From contig NC_047062.1 of the NCBI RefSeq assembly GCF_902459465.1, positions 23,193,919 to 23,257,918 on the forward strand: a DNA stretch of 64,000 nucleotides, read 5' to 3'. A program made the translations under genes and the position numbers. A model generated the notes under the pieces. That model had not been told where the DNA came from. It saw only the letters and a list, made by a program, of their open reading frames with translations, and searched no databases. Below are positions 47,819 to 59,800 of the stretch, in pieces. Origin of the DNA: Asterias rubens (taxonomy: Eukaryota; Echinodermata; Asteroidea; Forcipulatida; Asteriidae). The stretch's first letter is position 1, and each line of letters opens with the position of its first letter.

Positions 47819-50800
47819 CGCCGAGGAAGAAGAAACGAACTCAAAAACAGACAGTAATCAGGTAATATCTTACTTCTTTTGATGCTTTTTATAGTCAACT
47901 TGGTATATGGAATTTTGTTGGCATTCTTGGATACAACTGTTGTATTTTTAGGCACAAAATGCTTTGGTTGTTGTATTTTAGGTAACTCACAAACGTTCGT
48001 GCATTGCACGGAACGTTTTCACGTGGGTTGTTGTGCAGTTAAGACAGCTCGACCTTCAAGCTGAAGCTGCTTTGTTTGTTTGTTTGTTTGTTCTTTAGTG
48101 CTTGAGTTTGTTTGTTTGCTTGTTTGTTTGTTTGTTTGTTTAGATTATCTTCCGTTCAAGGGAACTCGGCAAACTCACCTACAAGGGGAGATTCATTGTA
48201 CATACAAAGCTGCCAATTATTGACATTCTTCATTGTTGAACTAGTTACTACTATACTAGCCAACCTCTCTCATTTGTTTCAATTCAATGGGTGCGTTCGT
48301 TTAGCTCCCCTGGGTCAACCCCTGTGCGTGGCGTTTTTTTTTACCAGGACGAACGTGGGTAATTATCTGCACACACTTGTCCTGGGAAAAAAAAACGCCA
48401 CACACCAGGGTCGACCCAGGGAAGCTAAATGAACGCACCCAATATCAACCATATCAACAATATCATAATATGACAAACATTTGATTTTGAACTTGGTTGA
48501 CAGGGTTTGTTTATTTACTTGTGATTTAGTTGCGATAACGTAACCCTCCTCCAGACAGCCGCCAGTTGGCTTATTTGGTAGGATTCGAACCCATTACCTT
48601 GTGACTGCAAGTCCTGTTCGTAGTCATAAGTTTTAACCACTGGACCACGGTAACCACCTTTTTTTTAGCTGAAGCTACTCGTAGAAGTAATTTTGTACTT
48701 CATGACTTTGGACTGCAGGATGTTTAAAAATTATATTTGTCAGTTTAATCTCCAAGTTATGGACTGCAGGATGTTTAAAAATTATATTTGTCAGTTTAAT
48801 CTCCAAGTTATCCAAGTTTCAGAACTGAAAGTGAAAGATTCTATTGTAACCAAAACACTGTCACTATGTTTTTATTTGTCTTTATTTTATTTTATTTTTA
48901 ATTTATGTTAGTTTTCTTCTCCCAATTTAGCTGAATGTGCAGACATTTTTTGAGTTGGAAGAATGTCACACTGTGATATCTGAGCTCCAACGATGCGGAT
49001 GTTGCACGAGGTGCATCCTGAGACTTCTTGGAGTGAAGAGACAGCCTTTGTTTATCACCCCCAATGAAGTAAGACATGAGGCGGTCTAGTTAGTGCAGTC
49101 CATAGTATTCATTTCCACATCATTAAGCTTACAAGGAGAAAATTGAGGAGAATCTCAGGCCTGATACTACACAGCAGCAACAAAGGCGATTGCCTCCAAG
49201 ACCCCCTTGTTCAATGCCTTGGTGCCCCTGAAATGCTCAGTAGAAATTTATAATTTCCTCATAGGGTGCCCTTTACCAAACAGGAAATGCCTTCATGCCC
49301 TGTGGCCTTGCCCTTTCAAAGATGCAGCATACAGGCCTAAAATCTACAAATAGGCCGGGAGAACTATTGAAGTTCCTGCTTCTTTTTTAAACCAAAGATT
49401 GTGGATCATCGCAGTCGCAAGATGGTAAATTCAGGTTGAATTGTGCTGTATGCTTTGACACCATTGCATGCAGTCAACACTTTTGATGCAACTGGCACTA
49501 CTTGTAGCAGACATTGACATTTACTTGGCCTAGGCAAGGCTACAATGAAAATCACTACCCGACTAGTTACGCTTTAACTAGTCGTGACTTTGACAATAGT
49601 ACTACTACTAGTAGTTGTGGCGGCATGCAAGAGTCAGCGGGTAGTTAGTTGAAAAGTTGTAGTCGCACCTAGACATAGCACCCAATCAATAGTCACGATT
49701 TTGACACTCCCTAGAAAAACAGTTTTTCTTATAACATTTAAAGTTGGACTGTTGTTCAGTTGAGGCCTAGACAAATTCTAATGATTGTTGTTTGATCAAA
49801 GTGTTCATGACTTTACTTTGAGCTTAGTACCTTCCAAAGCTTAATGAAAGATTTGTGATGTAAACCAAATTCTTGTGTTGTAGGTAATGATCCAGCTGAT
49901 GAAGGCAAAACAGAACGATGAAGAACCAAGCCCATCAACGGACAACAACGGAGAAACTGAACCTGTTGACAAGGAGGTTTCCGATTCAAGCAGTCAGAGT
50001 TCAGAGGCAGTCTGCTCCGTGTGTCTTGGTATACTGCAGGGGTTGTGTGACCCCAGCAGTGTCAAGATGGTGAGAACCTGATAGTTGTTAGTATTTATAG
50101 TTAACTTCAAGTTAACTTCTTAAGAACTGAGAAAACTTGCTTCATAGATCTGTTGGGGGACAATGAAGAAAATTAACAGTTACAGATATGTTATTCTTGT
50201 TCTGTCTTTTATATATACATGAAATATATGAAATATATGTCATGTATACATGAAAGTGTAGTTCTGTAATATTGTAGAAATATTTTGTGTAAATAAATTT
50301 GAATTTAATTTAATTTAATTTAATTGAAGAAGAAACTTTTCACAATTTCTTTTGGTACTGTTTCTGGTACAGTCCCTACATGCACATGCTAAAGAAATTG
50401 AACAGATTAATAAAAAGATCCCTTGCATCTGGACCTCGAGAGGTCCTTGTGCGGCCCCCTCTGACCTGGCAAAGAACTGCTGTGCTCCACTCTACCCACC
50501 ACTAAAATTGGTCTCGTTTCAACCCTACCAGGGATGAAGTTATTGTGAGAAAATATTTGATTATAAATAATCAGAAATGAAAAGTGAATGTTTCATTTGT
50601 AACAGTATCCATTCCATCAAAATTTAACAGCAGGCAGGTTATATTGTGCTTTATTACTTAAAGGCACTTGACACCTTTGGTTATTGTCAAAGACCACTCT
50701 TCTCACTTGACGTATACATACATTGTACATGCATGCATAAAATAATAAATCTGTGAAAATTTGAACTCAATTGGTCGTCGGAAGTTGCGCGAGAATAATG

Positions 50801-53800
50801 GAAGAAAAACACCCTTGTTGCACAAGTTGTGTGTATTCAGATGCTTGAATTTGATACTTCAGCTGAGGTCTCAAATTCATTTCACATATTTTAGTGAGAA
50901 ATTACTTCTTTCTCAAGCGCTACGTTACTTCAGAGGGAGCCATTTCTCACAATGTTTATACTTTCAACAGCTGTCAGTTGCTCGTTACCAAGGAAGTTTT
51001 TATGCTAACAATTATTTTGAGTAATTACCAAAAGTGTCCAGTGCCTTTAATAAAAAAAGATCTCTGTAACTAATATGTAAACAAGAAGATTGTGTTACTA
51101 TAATACACTGTATCTGTTTGGAAATTCTACCCTAGTCTGACATGCCAATCTCTTATTTTACAGCTTGCTGATCAGGTACGTGAAGCAGACTTTGGATTTG
51201 ACACTTTCACCATGTCCATGACTCTACCACTGCAGCTCCTCATCAGGGAGGTAAGGAACCAGACCATCGTAAAGCTCTTCCCCTTAGATAATCATTATGG
51301 AAAATATTCATGTTTTGAAGTATGCCTCCTTTCTTCATATCAAAAGATGAATACAATTGTACAGAGAAAATCTCCATACAAATGTTAGCTTTGACATTTT
51401 CTTCCACTGAGCTGTGTACAAATTGTGCATGCAGCAAGTCCTGGCTCTGTAGCTCTTTTAGAAACGGTTCATTGCTCATTATCGGTTTCCTGATCTTTAT
51501 TAGGGCAGTCTTATATCTAGCCAATCATTACAGCAACACAATTTGTATCGAAGCTAATGAATAAGAATTTAAGATGAGAATAATGAATATATTGTATTTA
51601 TAACTGGCCGTTCTCTTTTTCTTGTTGTTCAGCATTGCATATTTCTTCATTTGAAGTCAGTTTTCAGGTGAGTTGAAATTACAGAGTTAAAATTCAGAAA
51701 TTTGAAATTTACAGTACAATTGCAAAATGTATTTGGATAGCGTGATGCTCATTTTTCCCCATAAATATTACCGCGCATTATTTATGAACCTCAAAGTTCT
51801 AAATGACACTGCGATTGCAAAGTTCATTTGGAAAGTGGTTTGCTACACATGTAAACACTTCTTGAACGTTAAAAAGCAATAAACAACAAGGGAAACTGTT
51901 TTTGTTTGCCATAAATTGAATTAATGTTTACCAAGTCAGTTTCCCTTGTTATTTTTTACTTGATAATTTATATAAAATGTCCCCAGGTTGTTCTCAAAAT
52001 GCGATTACATCATAAATATTACCCTTTCATTATGCTAAAACCTTCAAATGCATAGCGAAAGTAGATTAGTTAAGACTCAAGCAATCATTTGAGTTTGGGA
52101 GGAAAATGGGAGAGTTTGTGTTGTTATAAGGGATACAGAAACAAAAGGCCAAATACACAAACAGAAGGCCTTGTATTTCATTTGAATTTATCCTATGCAT
52201 TGTCTCGTACAGTAAACTTTACCAGAAGACCATCCATAACAACATTGCTACCATTAAGGAGGTGTACAAGTGGGTTTGTGGACCAGTCATGGGAAATGCT
52301 CTCGATGTCAAATTCTACTTCAAGGTAACACCAGATTCTGTTCAAATTAACTCAAAGATGTTGATTTATTGACTATCAGAGTACAATAATTTCATAATTG
52401 TTCAACTTATATACGTAGAATTATACGAACACCAAAGAGACATTGACCTCTGTTGGCTTGTCTTGTCCTTGTTGCCCCTCCAAACATTACCTTGCTCTCA
52501 TCACAACTTGTCTAGTAGGGTTAAGGCCCGGTCTCACAGGCCCGATAACGAGAACGAAAACGAGAACAATAAAAGTGCACGCCCTCTATTGGTTGATGCT
52601 CCACGCAGAAAACCCGCACGCTTGTTCAACCAATCGAGGGTGTGCATTTTTATCGTTCTTGTTTTCGTCAATGTTATCAGGGCCTGTGTGACCGGGCCTT
52701 AACTGCTTTCAGTTCACAGGTCTTAACCCAGACAATTTTCACATGGTCCCACAATCCAATGCATCTTTCTTTTGTCAGTCCACAAAATTGCAGCCGAGGG
52801 ACATTAGGATGTATTTGAATTGGCTGTTACAACAAGTCTACGTCAGGATCACTATGTCGTCATGTGAGCAATTATGGCCATGCAGGAAGAATAATCCCTA
52901 ATATCCACCCTGCTGGGTGTTCAAGGCGCAGTAAATGGAATACACAATCTAAGAGCATACTGAATCAAATGTTTGGGGATAAAAACTTCTATATTTCTCC
53001 ATAACAGATCACTTTAAAGGGAGATGATTCTCAAAATGCGAAATACTATCAAAAGCTACTTAGTGATTACCAAACGTATACCTCCCCTTTAAATACAGAG
53101 TCCGATGGAGATTATGGTTACATTCACACACAAAGAAACTGAGAAAGAACTAAACAAACTGTGAGTATTGTTAAGAAAATATTGTGTGTATAATTTTGGT
53201 TTCACCGTTACACAGATCTATATATCATGTGTCATACGTCTGAGCTATTATGTTATTTTATGATTTGCTTTCAGATTACAACAGAGTAATAACGAGCCTC
53301 CAAGAAAGAAGTTTAGAGTAAGTTGTTTTCAAGCTACCACATTTAGACATGTGTTTCTAGATGTGACTAAAAGAAAATTACTAAGGCTTGCTGACTTTGA
53401 TTGTGTCCAAAATAAAATATCCCTCTTTGTAAGGCTTCATTGATTTTAGTTTGCCCTCCATCGATCTTTTTCCTCAGTTCTTACCAAGTCTTACCAAGTT
53501 CAGCAGAACAAACAAAGTCACATCGGACTTGGCCAAGCAACAAGAACACAGTGCCTTTTAACTGCATCCCTATTTAAGATCAAACCAAATCTATGTTCAA
53601 AATCCTTCGAATGTGCCGATTTTATATTAATATCTTATCAACAGTCAATATACAGTGGCTATTTTATTATTTGTATTAATACAGCGTGGGTATAACAGTG
53701 GAGCCATCAACTCACCAGGAAGGCCAGTAGTATTGGGAGCCATAAAGAATGTGTCAGATACCAAATTTAAAGAGTAAGTTAAAGGGAATATACTTTTTTG

Positions 53801-56800
53801 GAAGTTTGCACTGATTTGTAAGTTTGATTGCTGGAGGCGTAACGTTATGTTGGCACACTGGTTTTGAGTAAACTGCACTTAACAAATGTTCAGCTTTTTA
53901 AAATTTTTAAGTGCACTCGCATGCTTTGAAGTGTACATTGAGTGGGCAAGCATTACATGGCAATCAAAAACTCACTCTGTGGCATTGAAGTTAATATCGA
54001 GAAGCCCATTCCATCCCAAACGAGAAACCTAATCTGCCGTAGTAGATTTACTGGCAAGAACAAAGTTTGAGTAGAGCTGGCTAGTCAAACTATCAAATTC
54101 AATGGCAATCAAAAACTCACTCTGTGGCAGTGAGGTTTATACCGAGAAGCCCACTCGACCCATCATGAGAAACCTACTCAGCGGTAGTAGATTAACTGGC
54201 AGGGAACAAAGTTAGGCTAGAGCTGGGCTGGCTTGTCAAACTACCAATGGCAATCAAAAACTCACTCTGCGGCAGTGATGGAATATCGATTTTCGGAGAT
54301 GATGCTGCAGTAGTGGATGACTGACTTACAAAAAGCCTTCCTAGAGAGGAAATGATACCACTTTTTTTTTGTTTTAGATTGTTTACATGTCCACCACCTG
54401 TGCCTCAGCAACTAAGCATCACAGAGGTGACCTGCTCCTACTCAGCAGTCTTTGTTGCTGGTAAGTAAATACTTAGTAGTAAACAACAGCAGACCTCTAA
54501 ATAACCCACGGCACCCACAGCCATGCCTTGGTGTCCTGTGCTTTTGCTGTGGTGCCCTGTGAAAGGTTGCAAAACAAATTTACATTTTCCTCGTAGAAGT
54601 TTCCCCTACCAGAGGAAATTTAGCTCAGAAGATCTCCATAAAGACTGGACAATGATCAATAAACCCATTCAGTTTTAGTTATGAGAGGAAAAAACCCACA
54701 AGAACTGAGAAACCAAGCCACAATGCAAGGTTCCAACCTGAGGTAGGATTGTAACTTGGGTCGTCGTAACCTAATGCCATGGCAAGATACCCCAAATGTT
54801 GGATTTTGAAAGAGTATTTGTACTATTTTTTCCCCTTGTTTGTAGGACGTTATAACAAGTATTCCCGGAACCTAAGCCAGACACCGTGGCTGATTGAAGG
54901 CCAGCGTAAGACTGAATCCTCCATGCAGGAGATCATATGTGATCCAATTCAAAACCTCTTTAAGGCATCAGGTGAGAAGATCTTTTGCAACCGGGGCCCA
55001 AAGCCTGTAAGCAGATGTTCTCTGCTAACAGAGCAGCCCATGGCACTTTTTCTATTTCATAAACAACTGTTAGCAAGGTTCATACTTCGTACATCAAAGA
55101 CCAAGTGGAAAGGAAACTGGAAATGTGCTCAACTCTTGTGAAAAGCATTCGCTGTGCATATTGAGTTGGGCCCAATTTCATTGATCTGCTATTGCTTAAA
55201 ATTTTTCTGTTTAGAAAAAAAGGAGAAGGATTATACATGTGACATGGTAATTTGGATGGTAACCTTATTCTAATAAGCATAATTATGTTGTGAAGCCTGC
55301 CCTCTGTGCTCACCTTTTGTAATGCTGAAAGTTCTTATTGTGTCGGTACTGGCCGCCTTGAATTAAGTACTTCCACTACAAATGGCCTCCCTGCAAACAA
55401 AAACATTCATTGCTTAAAGGCAGTTGACACTATTGGTAATTGTCAAAGCCCAGTCTTCTCACTTGGTGTATCTCAACATATGCACAAAATAACAAACCTG
55501 TGAAAATTTGAGCTCAATTGGTAGTCGTAGTTGCGAGATATGAATGAAAGAAAAATAACCCTTTTCACACGAAGTTGTGTGCTTTTAGATGGTTGATTTC
55601 GAACCTCAAATTCTAAATCTGAGGTCTTGAAATCAAATTCTTGGAAAATTACTTCTTTCTCGAAAACTATGTCACTTCAGAGGGAGCTGTTTCTCACAAT
55701 GTTTTATACCATCAACCTCTCCCCATTACTCGTCACCAAGAAAGGTTTAAAGCGAATCATTATTTTGAGTAATCACCAATAGTGTCCACTGCCTTTAACA
55801 TTTTTCTGCTTAGCTAAAAAAAGAGAAGGATTGTACATGTGACGCGGTAATTTGGATAATAACCTTGTTCCAGTAAGCATACTTATGCTGAGCTTAAGTA
55901 GCTCTATGAAATTGGGCCCAGGCTTTTGAGAGAGTCTTGCTGGAAATTTTTCTTCGTTATAAATCTTAATATCTTTGTTTGAACAGATTTTAAATTCTCA
56001 GCATCTGGAAGGGAAGATGTAGATGTGAGGACACTTGGGAGGGGTGAGTTTAATTCCCTGTTTCCTTTTGTAAATTTCTTTTTAGTTTTGAGTTTTACGG
56101 CCTCTTTCTTCCATGAAGGATACAACACTTTTCTTAACATCACAAAACCTGCATGCAGCGCTTATTCAAAAGTTCTATACCATCACTGTAATGTTTGGCT
56201 GAGTTTGGGCGGTTTGTCTTGGCCCGAGTGGGCTGTTCTCACGCCTGAACGATGACAACATGATTCACTCGGAACAAGATCACACACACCACCTATCATC
56301 GGGGGTTTCGAGAACAACACTTTACAAAATGGCAGCACAACTTCAAGAGAATAAGTAAATTAGATGCAAAATGACTCTCAAATAGATTGTTAAAGTTAAT
56401 ATTGATAAGTTGAAAATTAATAGTCATCCCAAAGAAAATAATGAAAGTGTGGTCTCTTTTCTACTGTGGGGTTTCCAACTTTTAAAAAACATCCTATTTA
56501 ACTGACGAACCACGTTGTCACATGACCAGTACCGAACCTCTTTTCGTGGCGCTTTTATCACATCGTCGTTTGAGCGGATGAAACAAGAACAGCGATCCGT
56601 CTTGTTCTCGAGCATCCAAGAACACACCGCCTGAACTCGGCCTTTGATTACAGGCGTCACCAAGAAATAAAGATCTTGTTTATTAAGCAATGAATGTTTT
56701 TGTTTGCAGGGAGGCCATTTGTAGTGGAAGTACTTAATTCAAGGCGGCCAGTACCGACACAAGAGGAACTCACAGCATTACAAAAGGTGAGCACAGAGGG

Positions 56801-59800
56801 CAGTCTTCACTAAGTATAGAAGCTCTGTCTGCTGGTTGTGGCTGCAGGAATCAGTTGCCATGCTGAGCTATAGGCAGAAGCAATAGCCGCGACCAAAGAT
56901 GTCCATGGACCTTATGCATTGATGTCATCATCCTGCCATCTTTATGCCATGATAAAACGAAGATGAACCAATGGAAAACTTTATGAATGGGCCAATGAGC
57001 AACCTTTCGACCTCTAGCTGGGAGTGCCTTACTCTTATGGTGCCATGTATAATCACATGAAATCAAGCAAATATTTGAAGTACTGTTTGAAGCTTTGCAT
57101 GGTGTGGAGACAAGAAGAAACTATAAATAAATAGTAAACTTGCGGGTACAACCATGTGTAAATCTCTTCGGGTGAGTGTTGGCTCTGAAAAGAGGCGGTT
57201 GGGTCTTGACGTTTCGAACAGTATAATCTGCTCATCTCCTCATCTCCTCACTCTGCTCATCTCCTTAACTATTGCAATATATTGATTTGTCTACTTTGAC
57301 ATTACGAAACTTTACCAGTGTTGTTTTTCTTTTTACAGACTATCAACAGAGGTACTACTGATGCTCGTGTTAGGGATCTTCAATGCATAGAAAAGTAATA
57401 ATACCTGATACTCTCATACTTATCTTTTCTGTACTTAACAAAATGATGCACATCAATCTTGTTCAGTCCTCACCCTTTACAATTAATAAATCCATTTGTT
57501 GCCCCTCCCCTAACCACTTTGCCAACCATAGTAACTTTACTATCAACAGTAGTCAGTATGTGTATTATGGGGGAACTCCCCACTTACATCAAGCATATTT
57601 CACAGGTAAGCAGAGAGTTTTTGCTTGTGCGTGTGTCTTCCACTTAGCCAGGCATTTGTCCCTTGTACACAAGTAGCACGGAAATTTGATGCTTGTGCTG
57701 TATTACGCGGAGAATGGGGATCGCAAGAGCAGAATTTCCTCTTTAAATTGCACTGTCATTTAAAAAACCCAAGACCACCAGCTGTCTTGGGCCTGACACC
57801 GAAATCTCTGGCCCCAGGCCCAGTGTAAAATTTTGAGCCCTGACATACAGTAAAGAAAGATCACTCGATGAGTAACATAGACCAACAGCAACACAGAAGA
57901 CTACAGCATGACAACTTTCAAATCTTATTGACTTTTAAAAATGTTGTTTTCTAGAGATGACCTTAACAAACTCAAAGATGGTGAGGAGATTAAGACCAAG
58001 TCTTACAGTGCACTCATTTGGTCATCCGCTGAGCAAACTGCCGAAAGTTTAGCATTCCTGACTGACATTAAGGTGAGATACATTAAACAGAACTTCAGTC
58101 CTTCAACTTTGTTGTATGAAAAGGCATTTTCATGTTTCCAAGTATGGACTTAGTCACAAAAGCAAGAAAGACTTTTATCTGAATTCAGACTTTTTAAAGT
58201 GTCTGCCTGGTAACAAAAAAATGCTGTATTTTCCTCCAAATAAAAATAGAGATGCTCTTTCACCGTTTTCCTCCTTTAAGTTAGCTTTCTTTGTCACTGT
58301 CATTTTCTCCAGTACTTTGTCTGTCAGTCTGTCTGTCTGTCTGTCTGTCCGATGTCGGTCTGTCTGTTTCGTCTTTGTATTGTCTTAAGCATTTACATTT
58401 AGATTATGTATTTTGTTATGTAAAGGCAAGCCGCTACAAGCTACCTGGCTTACTTTGGGCCTTGCCTCCACGCGCTTTCCTCAACTTATTCTTTTGTTGT
58501 ATTTTATTTATACATGTATGCATTACAATGTAGTTCTGTATTATTTGCCGAAATGTGTTTGTGGGAAAAAATGTGAATTGAATTACATTGAATTTCTGTA
58601 GTGCTGAGGATTCTGTTTCCTAAAGCTCCTTGGAATCTAATACTTCAGGGGTTACCAACATGTGGAAATGCTCTGATTTCAATGTACCTCCTTAGATATC
58701 AATTCCAGTTTCAGACATTTTCTGTTAGCAGTTTAGTGTACTTTTGCCGTTGCATGGTTTTCAGGACCTTGTTTTTAAGGACCTGACATTATATCAGAAG
58801 ACACTGGTCTTAACTCTTTGTGAATCCAGCCCTGGTACCCTGCTAAAATTTTCCTTAGCGAAGACTTTTGCTAAGCAGTATTTTCTGCTTAACAGCTTAA
58901 TGAAATCGGGCCCAAATCTGCACTTTCTTTTTCTGATACCCTAAGCATACTTTTGTGTTTGCATTTCTTTCTGCAGGACCTGACATTATATCAGAAGACA
59001 CCAGTGCGTGTCCTACACAGACGCCCTCTAGCAACAAGAGAGAGAGTTGTGCACACTATCTCAGCCAAAGTTATTGATGCCCATCATTTCAGGTTATTCC
59101 TAAGAACACAGGCAGGAACGTATCCTTTGACATGCAGGGAAAACTCATCAGTACCCAGCTAAACTGCCATGAAACTGGCATAATAAGTAATGGCTTCCTG
59201 GGCCCAATTTCATAGAGCTGCTTAAGACACAAATTTGCTTAGCATGAAATTTCTTACCAGTCAAATTTTCATTTTTATCAGCTGTTGTTTGCTTAGCATA
59301 AAAATCATGTGGAAATTTGGTTGGTAATCCTGTTTTTTATAAAGGAGGAAATTTCATGCTAAGCAAATTTGTGTGCTTTGCATCTCAATGAAATTTGGCG
59401 CTGGTTACCTTTTGCTATAAAGACAGTGCTCAAAATTAACACTGGACCACTTGCCCCGACCAGTTATTTTAGCTTAGGGCTGGTAAACTCATGACCAAAT
59501 AAGCCTGGTAGCATTTTGTTTTTTAATTGAGTAGTAATAGGTTACATAATTGTGTGACATCTTTGTGTACAAAATAATTGACTATCTTTCAATTCTGTTG
59601 AGTATCGAAGTAGATTTTCTTTTGATTCCAGTCATTTGATTCCAGTCATGTAAAATAAATTTTGGCCCAGTAAAAATGTTAAGCTATATAGGCAGAGTCA
59701 CACTGCAGCGATAGCGATAACGATAAAGATCACGATGCAAAGAGAACACATTCTATTGGTTGAATGGCTCCACGCAGAATACGCACTCGCTCATACAACC

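Noticed and set aside
56424-56690. Minus-strand 88-codon frame in PUS10 intron 12
   Set aside because: No known family or splice context is seen. A decayed transposon fragment cannot be excluded, but nothing supports it.
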